Assembly (NCBI RefSeq): GCF_000020585.3
Contig: NC_011138.3
Location: 4,225,771 to 4,239,971 of the forward strand
Length of the DNA stretch: 14,201 bases
DNA from: Alteromonas mediterranea DE
GTDB lineage: Bacteria; Pseudomonadota; Gammaproteobacteria; Enterobacterales; Alteromonadaceae
Reading direction: 5' to 3'
Shown here one piece after another: positions 6,793 through 13,624 of the stretch; the stretch's first letter is position 1; each line of letters starts with the position of its first letter. The translations under genes and the position numbers were made by a program. The notes under the pieces are model-generated. The model made no database searches and was not told where the DNA came from. It saw only the letters and a list, made by a program, of their open reading frames with translations.

Positions 6793-7791
6793 ATGGAATT
6801 ACTATGCCCTGCGGGTAACCTCTCTTCTTTTAAAATGGCGATCGATAATGGCGCAGATGCGGTCTACGTGGGTTTAAAGAATGATACGAATGCCAGGCAC
6901 TTTGCGGGTCTTAATTTTACTGAAGAAAGACTGGAAGAAGCCGTCTCTTACGCACACGACAGATCAAAAAAGATACATATCGCTATTAATACCTATGCGC
7001 ATGCTGAACAATGGGATAAGTGGAAATTCGCTGTCGATGCCGCCGCAGCGCTCAATATTGATGCCCTGATAGTTGCCGACATGTCAGTACTTAGTTATGC
7101 AGCTGAGCGTTACCCAGATTTAGAGTTGCATTTATCCGTGCAGGCATCTGCAACCAATGCAGGTGCTATCGAATACTACCAAGAGTGCTTCAATGTGAAG
7201 CGAATCGTCCTCCCGCGCGTACTTTCAATTCATCAGGTAAAGCAGTTAGCGAGATGTACCAATATTGAACTGGAGGTCTTTGCATTTGGTAGTCTATGCA
7301 TCATGGCCGAAGGACGCTGCCACCTTTCTTCGTATCTAACCGGTGAGTCACCCAATATGAATGGTGTGTGTTCACCAGCAAGTCATGTTCAGTGGCAGGA
7401 GTCGGATGGTCGTTTAACATCCAGATTGAACAATGTCTTAATTGATTCCTATCAACCACATGAGCAAGCAGGTTATCCAACTCTCTGCAAGGGGCGTTTT
7501 CAGGTAGATAGCAATACTAAAGCGTTTCATGCACTGGAAGAACCTACTAGCCTAAATACGCTGAGTCTGCTACCTGAATTGTTTAAAATTGGCGTGAACG
7601 CCTTAAAAATTGAAGGTAGGCAACGAAGTAGTGCCTATGTAAAACAGGTAACTAGAGTTTGGCGCGATGCTATTGACCACTGCAGTAGCTCCATGCATGT
7701 AAACGATCTGCATGATTGGGAAAAACGTCTGGAATCCTTATCGGAGGGAAGCTGCACTACTTTGGGTGCCTACCACAAGTCGTGGCAATAG
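6793..7791 (+). CDS. ubiU: UbiU, O2-independent ubiquinone hydroxylation protein (peptidase U32 family)
   Basis: UbiU and UbiV form a heterodimer with one 4Fe-4S cluster on each subunit and are needed for the ring hydroxylations of ubiquinone synthesis when O2 is absent, using prephenate as oxygen donor in E. coli. The 332-residue protein has the U32 N-terminus MELLCPAGNL and the four cluster cysteines C169, C176, C193 and C232, the same numbers as reported for the E. coli protein. KIEGRQRSSAYV near 272-283 is the typical late U32 block. ATG at 6793 follows GAAGG by 6 bases. It is first in the ubiU-ubiV operon, with 46 bases to ubiV. The old peptidase name is misleading; no protease role is implied. 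Confidence 0.95.
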   Translation: MELLCPAGNLSSFKMAIDNGADAVYVGLKNDTNARHFAGLNFTEERLEEAVSYAHDRSKKIHIAINTYAHAEQWDKWKFAVDAAAALNIDALIVADMSVLSYAAERYPDLELHLSVQASATNAGAIEYYQECFNVKRIVLPRVLSIHQVKQLARCTNIELEVFAFGSLCIMAEGRCHLSSYLTGESPNMNGVCSPASHVQWQESDGRLTSRLNNVLIDSYQPHEQAGYPTLCKGRFQVDSNTKAFHALEEPTSLNTLSLLPELFKIGVNALKIEGRQRSSAYVKQVTRVWRDAIDHCSSSMHVNDLHDWEKRLESLSEGSCTTLGAYHKSWQ

Positions 7792-7837
7792 CAACCATGC
7801 CAATACTTTTGATTATTTGATTTTGTAGGAAAACCAT

Positions 7838-8731
7838 ATGCAATACTCTCTCGGCCCAATTCTCTACTTTTGGCCTAAAGCACAGGTTGAGCAATTTTAT
7901 GACAAAGCCGCCCAGAGTGAAGCCCAAATTATCTATTTGGGAGAGACCGTTTGTTCGAAGCGGCGTCAATTAAAGATGGTTGATTACATCGCTATTGCGA
8001 AGGCGCTTGCCGATAAAGGTAAGGAGGTCATACTCTCAACTATGACCTTGTTGGAAGCACCTTCGGAATTGGCTCAGGTGCGTAAATATTGTGAAAACGG
8101 TGAATTCCTCGTTGAAGCCAACGATATGGCCGCCGTGAATTATTTACGAAAATTAAAGGTGCCGTTTGTCGCAGGCCCAGCGCTCAACATATATAACCAC
8201 AAAACACTGGATATATTGTTAAAGCAGGGAATGAAACGCTGGTGCATGCCCGTCGAACTCTCGAAGGATAAGCTCTCCGAAATCCTTTCAAAATGTGATG
8301 CCATAGGTATTAAAGATAGGTTTGAAGTTGAAGTATTCAGCTATGGTCATTTACCACTGGCATATTCTGCTCGTTGCTTTACTGCTCGCTCGGAAAACCG
8401 TGCAAAAGACGATTGTGAGCTGTGCTGCCTGAATTACCCGCGTGGTCGCGTTGCATCGAGTCAGGAAGGGCAAACACTTTTCGTACTGAACGGTATTCAG
8501 ACGATGTCAGGGTATCGTTATAATTTAATCAATGATCTTAAGACAATGGAAGGGTTAGTGGATATTGTTCGAATCAGTCCTGAGGCTACCAGTACATTTG
8601 AAGTTTTGACAAATTTTGTGCATGCCAATTCGATATCTCTTTCCGCAGATGAAACTAACGGTTACTGGCATCAGATTGCAGGATTAACGCCTTTAGGTGC
8701 AAATCAAACGCACTCTCGCGTTATGTCCTGA
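7838..8731 (+). CDS. ubiV: UbiV, partner of UbiU in O2-independent ubiquinone synthesis
   Basis: The 297-residue U32-family protein carries C39, C180, C193 and C197 (the last two in DDCELCCLNYP), matching the four cluster ligands of E. coli UbiV in number. It begins MQYSLGPILYFWPK, the usual UbiV start, and has YLGETVCSKRR around C39 and VFSYGHLPLAYSARC before C180. It pairs with UbiU in the hydroxylation of ubiquinone precursors under anoxia. ATG at 7838 follows AGGA by about 8 bases. No convincing terminator follows; a T-run at 8772-8777 has no stable GC stem before it. Confidence 0.95.
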   Translation: MQYSLGPILYFWPKAQVEQFYDKAAQSEAQIIYLGETVCSKRRQLKMVDYIAIAKALADKGKEVILSTMTLLEAPSELAQVRKYCENGEFLVEANDMAAVNYLRKLKVPFVAGPALNIYNHKTLDILLKQGMKRWCMPVELSKDKLSEILSKCDAIGIKDRFEVEVFSYGHLPLAYSARCFTARSENRAKDDCELCCLNYPRGRVASSQEGQTLFVLNGIQTMSGYRYNLINDLKTMEGLVDIVRISPEATSTFEVLTNFVHANSISLSADETNGYWHQIAGLTPLGANQTHSRVMS

Positions 8732-8940
8732 GTGATATGATGACTGTGCACTACCTACCCATGGCGAGCTTTTTTATATCAATTCAGGTTACCTAGCGCA
8801 GTGGATTAGTATTGGTACTCAATCAATTTAACTGCCCGCAGGGACTGCGACGTCTGGGACGCAACGGTAATGTAAATTGAGCTTCAGCTCCACGATGAGT
8901 GGGAATAGTGTAACTTTTATAGCATGACTGAGGTAGTAAA

Positions 8941-9084
8941 ATGGCGCGTCCACATTTTGACTGGCAAGACCCGTTTCAATTCTCCCAACTGTTAACCGAA
9001 GAAGAGCAGCTGATTCGTGAAATTATGAATGAGCTGAGCGAACTGGGCTTGCTTGGTGCGACCTTACCCGCGTTGCTGTCTTAG
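8941..9084 (+). pseudogene. Remnant of glutaryl-CoA dehydrogenase (5' end with internal deletion)
   Basis: ATG at 8941, with GAGG 8 bases upstream, opens a frame of 47 residues ending at TAG 9082-9084. MARPHFDWQDPF is the characteristic N-terminus of glutaryl-CoA dehydrogenase, an acyl-CoA dehydrogenase-family flavoenzyme of lysine and tryptophan breakdown of about 390 residues. LTEEEQLIRE is followed directly by IMNELSELGLLGATLP, which in intact homologues I recall lies roughly 25-30 residues further on. So an in-frame deletion has already removed a segment. After GATLP the similarity stops at a junction with a different gene. The start region is well kept, the product cannot be functional. 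Identification is from memory of the family. Confidence 0.75.
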
Positions 9085-9616
9085 CCAGTAGCAGACCCAA
9101 ACTGACCAGTGCTGCCGCCGTGATTGCCTCGATTGCGCCGACTTATCCCGCTTTACCGACACTGCCATTACCGCTGCCAGCTGTGCGGCAGGCGCTATTT
9201 GCCTTTGATTAGCGTAACCTGGGTAAAGGCCAGCATTTAGCCAAGCTGTTAAACTTGGCGCTCCACGATCTCTTTACGCAATATCCCCATACCCTAATAT
9301 TTGGCGAGGATGTCGGCAAAAAAGGCGGCGTTTATGGCTTTGCCAGTACCCAGAGCCAGATCAGCCGTTGCCTGCGCTCGGCGAGCTGGCAGTTTATTGT
9401 GAGGGGGAGCAGTTGGCGGTCATGAGCTATGCCAATGGTTGTTACTTAAGTCGCCAGGCGTTTGCGGAATTACCGCAGCAGGCAGCGGACATCTGCTTAA
9501 TTGACCTACGCTGTCTGATACCGCTGCATATCGATGCCATTATTCAGGCGCAGCAGGTAGCACCCCCCTTTGTGATCAGTATGGGGCTGTTACAGCAGCG
9601 GAGTTCAGTTGTATAA
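9069..9616 (+). pseudogene. Remnant of fused alpha/beta branched-chain 2-oxoacid dehydrogenase E1
   Basis: Pieces of a single-chain E1 remain in order. From 9069 one frame reads RPKLTSAAAVIASIAP, the alpha-beta linker, then meets TAG at 9210-9212, then continues QHLAKLLNLALHDLF and LIFGEDVGKKGGVYG, the start of the beta part. Around 9360-9370 the frame jumps by a deletion that, by family knowledge, removes about 150 residues. The new frame gives LPALGELAVYCEGEQLAVMSYANG and CLIDLRCLIPLHIDAI, the beta-subunit C-terminal domain, ending early at 9616. The intact enzyme decarboxylates branched-chain 2-oxo acids in valine/leucine/isoleucine breakdown. A stop, a frameshift and two or more deletions make this non-functional. 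Confidence 0.8.
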
Positions 9617-9660
9617 ATTAAAATTCAATTTCTGAGGTCGACATTACCAATGTTCGAGTG

Positions 9661-10350
9661 TTACTGACAGCTTCCGCAACAGTGCTGTTCGCCGTGTCCC
9701 GGTTTAGTTGGTTCAACAAATAAAATTTCGTTTTCCAGTAGAATATGTTGCATTAAATCTTCTTTTAACTCTTTTAAACCTAAATACAATGCTGTCCAGG
9801 TGTTACAAGCGCCAAGTGGAAGCTGTTGCTCGAAACTTAGCTCATCCAGCTTTTTAAGGGCATCACCATGTTCTTGATGTTCTTCCAGCATTACGCTGAT
9901 AGGGCCATAGGGATATATGCCTTGTCTTAACATCGGGAATAGAATTTGCTCTTCTTTTAACATATGGCTTTCCAGCTCTTGCTGCATATCATGTAAATGA
10001 GCCGCTAAACCGTGTGGGCAATCTGGGCTATCGCCATGTACAGTTTCAACCCGCTTAGCTAAGCGGATAAGCTCGGGCAGTTGCTGACGATGCTTCTGGT
10101 GAAAATTCACTAAAATATAATCAATTAGCTTAGGTGCTGGTTCAGCGTGCCAATTAATAGCGGGATCTTTTTGGTGTTGTAAATTCTCTAAAGCCTGTAA
10201 CACTTCTTGTTGGTTTAAGCCGCGTTTGGCGATAGCCTCACCAAGACTTTGTTGCCCGCCACAGCAAAAGTCCAGTTTAAACTGATGAAAGACGGCGGTT
10301 GCACCAGCGATACGCGTAGCGAGTTGACCCAGGGGTTGCGTGAGTAACAT
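9661..10350 (-). CDS. ytfE: YtfE/RIC/DnrN di-iron protein, nitrosative-stress iron-sulfur repair
   Basis: This cytoplasmic di-iron protein, known as YtfE, RIC, ScdA or DnrN, helps restore iron-sulfur clusters damaged by NO and has NO-reducing activity in some studies. At 229 residues it is slightly longer than E. coli YtfE (220). The N-terminal ScdA domain has the DFCCGG cysteine pair at 27-32. The hemerythrin-like domain keeps ligands H84, H105, H129, E133, H158 or H161, H202 and E206, nearly the same numbers as E. coli. The C-terminus adds a Cys/His-rich tail, GHGEQHCCGSCQ. ATG at 10350 has GGAG 7 bases upstream. It faces away from norR and sits behind a sigma-54 promoter, so NO-dependent activation by NorR is likely. 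Confidence 0.93.
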   Translation of the reverse strand: MLLTQPLGQLATRIAGATAVFHQFKLDFCCGGQQSLGEAIAKRGLNQQEVLQALENLQHQKDPAINWHAEPAPKLIDYILVNFHQKHRQQLPELIRLAKRVETVHGDSPDCPHGLAAHLHDMQQELESHMLKEEQILFPMLRQGIYPYGPISVMLEEHQEHGDALKKLDELSFEQQLPLGACNTWTALYLGLKELKEDLMQHILLENEILFVEPTKPGHGEQHCCGSCQ

Positions 10351-10387
10351 AGTAATTCTCCAATAAACAAAGACTCATTCTCGTGAG

Positions 10388-10403
10388 TGCATGGACAATG
10401 CCA
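10388..10403 (-). promoter_or_regulatory. Sigma-54 promoter of ytfE
   Basis: On the minus strand TGGCATTGTCCATGCA matches the -24/-12 consensus TGGCACG-N4-TTGCA at 10 of its 12 specified positions, or 9 if the less conserved positions are scored strictly. The essential GG and GC are present at the correct spacing. Transcription would start near 10376, leaving a 26-base leader before the ytfE ATG. Confidence 0.8.
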
Positions 10404-10444
10404 GAACTACCACCTTTGATTTATATCGGATTTTTACAACGAAT

Positions 10445-10500
10445 GGTAAATTGTACCTTAATGATTCAGGGTAAATATTACCCTAAAGGTATAAATCACC
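10445..10500. promoter_or_regulatory. Three NorR-type enhancer sites (GT-N7-AC)
   Basis: Three copies of the NorR core GT-N7-AC lie side by side: GGTAAATTGTACC (core 10446-10456), GGGTAAATATTACCC (core 10471-10481, a perfect palindrome) and GGTATAAATCACC (core 10489-10499). E. coli norVW also has three such sites, needed for NorR hexamer assembly. Here they lie about 70-125 bases upstream of the predicted ytfE start, as expected for enhancers. The third covers the norR Shine-Dalgarno region and abuts its ATG, which suggests negative autoregulation. Confidence 0.85.
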
Positions 10501-12021
10501 ATGCTTGATGCCAGTTTGTTTGCCGATTTAGTGACGGAATTGCCCGCTGCAGTGCGCTTGCAACGTTTAGTAACTACCCTGCGTAGTCATTTTGCCTGTG
10601 GTGCCGTGGCATTATTGCAGTTGCAGCATGCGCAGCTAAAACCCATTGCCGTTCATGGATTGTTAAGAGAAACGTTAGGACGGCGTTTCGACATTAGCCA
10701 GCATCCACGTTTGGCCGCAATTTTGGCAAGTCGGCAACCGGTGCGTTTTCCACCGGGAAGCGACTTACCTGATCCTTATGATGGCTTATTGGCAGAACAA
10801 CCCGGTGAGGCTTTACCCGTGCATGATTGCTTGGGTATGGCGTTATACGTTGACGGACAATGCTGGGGAGCTATAACACTTGATGCACTTTCCCCTTCCT
10901 GTTTCAATGCTTTGGCGATTTCACAGATCCAACAATTAAGTTTACTAATTGAGGCTACCATTCGGCTCACTGAATTGGAAAGAATAAACCGGGCATTGCG
11001 GCAACGTGAACCTGAATCTGTTACTAATCAACTCGCTGATGGTTCTGGGCAGTTTGAAATTATTGGTCAAAGTGCCACTTTACTTAGGGTGCTACAAGAG
11101 CTGGATGTGGTTGCAGCGTCCGATTTACCGGTTTTACTATTAGGAGAAACAGGGGTAGGTAAGGAGTTATTTGCCCGGCGTTTACATCGTATGTCTACAC
11201 GCTGTGCCAAACCAATGGTTTATGTCAATTGCGCGGCTTTACCAGAATCTCTGGCTGAAAGTGAGTTATTCGGGCATTGCAAAGGCGCTTTTTCTGGTGC
11301 TTTGAGCGAACGTGCTGGCCGATTTGATGCCGCGGATGGTGGAACCTTGTTTTTGGATGAGGTGGGTGAATTACCGCTGTCGGTGCAAGCTAAACTCTTA
11401 CGGGTGTTACAGAATGGTGAAATCCAACGCTTGGGATCAGATCATCTGAGGCGGGTGAACGTGCGGTTAGTGGCAGCAACGAATCGGGATTTACAACAGC
11501 AGGTCAAACTGGGTGAATTTAGAGCAGATCTGTATCATCGTTTATCGGTCTATCCCATTATGGTTCCGCCATTACGAGAGCGAACTGAAGACCTGTCCTT
11601 GTTAGCTGGGCACTTTTTAGAGCTAAATCGCAGTCGACTGGGGCTGCGTAGTATTCGCTTATCTTCTGCAGCAGAAATCATGTTGTTGCACTATGGTTGG
11701 CCAGGAAATGTGCGGGAGTTAGAGCATGTATTAAGCCGTGCTGCTATAAAAGCGTTAAGTTTAGGTGCTCAAAGAACGGATATTGTCACCTTGCTACCTG
11801 AATTATTAGATTTACCCAGTGAAATGCGTCAATCACTCCCTGATACCAGCAAGCAGAATAAACCCGTATACAATTTTAAGTTGGCGACACAACAATGGCA
11901 AAAGCAGTTTATTGAGCAAGCGTTAGCGCAACACGCTAATTGTTGGGCTAAAGCCGCCAGAGCCTTAGAACTGGACGCTAGTAATTTACATAAGCTTGCG
12001 CAACGTTTAGGTATTAAGTAG
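10501..12021 (+). CDS. norR: NorR, NO-sensing sigma-54 activator
   Basis: The 506-residue protein has an N-terminal GAF domain (about 15-165) that binds NO at a non-haem iron, a AAA+ domain (about 188-415) and a C-terminal Fis-type HTH (about 478-506). Iron-site residues of E. coli NorR appear conserved: D91 and D94 in DPYD, H108, C110 and D128, with GRRF at 60-63. The AAA+ domain has Walker A GETGVGKE (215-222), Walker B GTLFLDEV (281-288) and the sigma-54 contact loop as GAFSGA (262-267) instead of GAFTGA. The end, [14 protein letters not shown], is NorR-like. ATG at 10501 with AAAGG about 10 bases upstream. Divergent from ytfE, its likely target, and followed 17 bases later by a SirB2-family gene. 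Confidence 0.95.
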   Translation: MLDASLFADLVTELPAAVRLQRLVTTLRSHFACGAVALLQLQHAQLKPIAVHGLLRETLGRRFDISQHPRLAAILASRQPVRFPPGSDLPDPYDGLLAEQPGEALPVHDCLGMALYVDGQCWGAITLDALSPSCFNALAISQIQQLSLLIEATIRLTELERINRALRQREPESVTNQLADGSGQFEIIGQSATLLRVLQELDVVAASDLPVLLLGETGVGKELFARRLHRMSTRCAKPMVYVNCAALPESLAESELFGHCKGAFSGALSERAGRFDAADGGTLFLDEVGELPLSVQAKLLRVLQNGEIQRLGSDHLRRVNVRLVAATNRDLQQQVKLGEFRADLYHRLSVYPIMVPPLRERTEDLSLLAGHFLELNRSRLGLRSIRLSSAAEIMLLHYGWPGNVRELEHVLSRAAIKALSLGAQRTDIVTLLPELLDLPSEMRQSLPDTSKQNKPVYNFKLATQQWQKQFIEQALAQHANCWAKAARALELDASNLHKLAQRLGIK

Positions 12022-12038
12022 CCTAATGTCTGAAACCA

Positions 12039-12410
12039 ATGGATTACATACTTTTAAAACAAATACACATCATGTTGGCCGTGACCACACTTATAAACTT
12101 TGTTATTCGCGGCTATTGGATGATAATTGATTCAAGCCTGCTACATAGTAAATGGGTGAAAACCATTCCCCATGTTATTGATACGCTTTTACTTAGTTCC
12201 GCTGTTGCCCTGATGATAATGACAGGCTTCTATCCATGGATTTTGGACTGGGTAGCCGCAAAAATACTGTTACTCCTGTTGTATATTGTGCTTGGGACGA
12301 TTGCATTAAAGCGCGGTAAAACGAAAGCACAGCGCATTGCCGCATTTATCGCCGCACTAATATGCATTGGTCTGATTTTTAAATCCGCTCTCAGCAAATT
12401 TATTCTTTAA
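12039..12410 (+). CDS. SirB2-family inner-membrane protein
   Basis: This 123-residue protein is almost entirely hydrophobic, with about four membrane helices (near 10-27, 47-66, 73-88 and 98-117). The blocks LKQIHIMLAV, RGYWM, IPHVIDTLLLSSAVAL and WVAAKILLLLLYIVLGTIALKRG are those of the SirB2 family, named after a Salmonella invasion regulator but of unproven molecular function. The His in KQIHI and PHVID and the RG pair are conserved in the family as I recall it. It starts 17 bases after norR with no good Shine-Dalgarno, so translation may depend on coupling to norR. It converges on nnrS with a 6-base gap. A role in NO or haem handling is suggested only by its position. Confidence 0.82.
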   Translation: MDYILLKQIHIMLAVTTLINFVIRGYWMIIDSSLLHSKWVKTIPHVIDTLLLSSAVALMIMTGFYPWILDWVAAKILLLLLYIVLGTIALKRGKTKAQRIAAFIAALICIGLIFKSALSKFIL

Positions 12411-12416
12411 GCACAG

Positions 12417-13619
12417 TTACCCTGGCCTGCCGTCGACCCTAGGTGCCGACAGTACAGGCAAGTATTTAAAGAAAAACAAACCGAATGCTAAACACCACAG
12501 GCAACCCGCCAATACCCAAAATTGAATTGTCCACTGCGGCCATATCGCTAATGCAATAGACCGCACTATCGCACTGATCACAACAGCAAAATAAGCGACG
12601 CTCATTAGCTTTCCAACTTGTAACATCCTGCCGGTATGCCCAAGTGATACGCGAGACATCATGGCTAAAATCATTCCGCCGATAGCACCAACGGTTAAGC
12701 TGTGGATTGCGGTACTTAAAGTAATATTAGCACCAAAAAAATGCAGGCTTAGCAATACAAGCCCTATTGGAATGAACAGCATAGTAAAATGCAAAGACCA
12801 CACGAGTGGCACAGTGAGCGTGACCCAGATGCGCCACCGCCACTGGCGTATGGCGTGAAGCAAGGCGGCTGTCAGGCATGCAATGCTCGTCAACATGTTA
12901 AAATCACCCACATCTTTGAGCAGCAGTAAAACCAACACAACTACGAGGCTAGCCAAGGCTGATATTTCTAACCACTTAATAGGTAACACTTTGGTCGTTT
13001 TTGTGCCGTTTGCGGTAAACATCGGAATAACTCTACCGCCTAAAAAAGCCACAAGGAAGGTGACTAACAACGTCATACCGTGTGTACCGCGTGCCTGCCA
13101 GGCTGAATCAAAGCCTAAGCTGGGTAGATAGGTAAAAAGGTTCATAACCGACATTAGTACTAACACAGGAATAAAAATCAGGTTTCTATACTGGCGAATC
13201 CTCATAACCCGTTGGCCAACAAAAAATGCCGTTAACGGTAAAAATACCAAATCGGTAATCATCGCCAATGGCAACATTGACGCTGTGCCAAACAAAATCA
13301 ACAGCCGTGCCAGTCCCCACAGGCAGACCAAAAACAGAAGTTGCCCTCCTTTGATACTTGGAATGTTCGTCCAGGTTTGAACAGCGGTGAGTAAAAAACC
13401 AGCGATTATCGCTGCCGTGAAGCCAAACAACATTTCATGACTATGCCACCAAAGCATGCCATTAAGTGGCTCAACTGAAACAACGCCCCTTAAAGTCAGC
13501 AGCCATAACACCATGGATAAGGTTGCAAACAGACTACCGAACAAGAAAAACGGCCGAAACCCTAAACGTAGCAATGGTGTAATTTTTTGCTCTTGTTGAT
13601 TATCCACGATGTTTAGCAT
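12417..13619 (-). CDS. nnrS: NnrS, haem-copper membrane protein of NO tolerance
   Basis: NnrS proteins are polytopic inner-membrane proteins that bind haem and copper and protect cells against NO; in Vibrio cholerae nnrS is under NorR control. The 400-residue protein is the usual length and predicts about 12 hydrophobic helices. Family marks include LLRLGFRPFFLFGS near 16-29, LWWHSHEMLFGF near 56-67, THGMTLLVTFLVAFLGGRVIP in the middle, and the histidines of LHFFGA, IHSLTVGAIGGM and SLGHTGR. ATG at 13619 lies 5 bases after the narK stop with AGGA about 11 bases upstream inside narK, so narK-nnrS is one operon. No NorR-type site is visible before it; control is probably from the narK promoter outside the window. 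Confidence 0.95.
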   Translation of the reverse strand: MLNIVDNQQEQKITPLLRLGFRPFFLFGSLFATLSMVLWLLTLRGVVSVEPLNGMLWWHSHEMLFGFTAAIIAGFLLTAVQTWTNIPSIKGGQLLFLVCLWGLARLLILFGTASMLPLAMITDLVFLPLTAFFVGQRVMRIRQYRNLIFIPVLVLMSVMNLFTYLPSLGFDSAWQARGTHGMTLLVTFLVAFLGGRVIPMFTANGTKTTKVLPIKWLEISALASLVVVLVLLLLKDVGDFNMLTSIACLTAALLHAIRQWRWRIWVTLTVPLVWSLHFTMLFIPIGLVLLSLHFFGANITLSTAIHSLTVGAIGGMILAMMSRVSLGHTGRMLQVGKLMSVAYFAVVISAIVRSIALAIWPQWTIQFWVLAGCLWCLAFGLFFFKYLPVLSAPRVDGRPG

Positions 13620-13624
13620 GCCAA

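Noticed and set aside
8732..8940. Structured RNA or terminator between ubiV and the pseudogene
   Set aside because: An 8-bp inverted repeat (TCAATTTA 8823-8830 / TAAATTGA 8873-8880) is AT-rich with a 42-base loop, and the T-run at 8772-8777 lacks a GC stem. I see no tRNA-like fold.
9368..9616. An 82-residue open frame as an independent small gene
   Set aside because: It is the C-terminal fragment of the decayed branched-chain dehydrogenase E1, with a frameshift just before it and no ribosome site at its first codon.
12661..13131. Plus-strand open frames opposite nnrS
   Set aside because: They are antisense to a clear NnrS coding sequence and have no recognisable product. The same applies to other frames opposite or within moaA, mobA, the porin, ubiT and norR.
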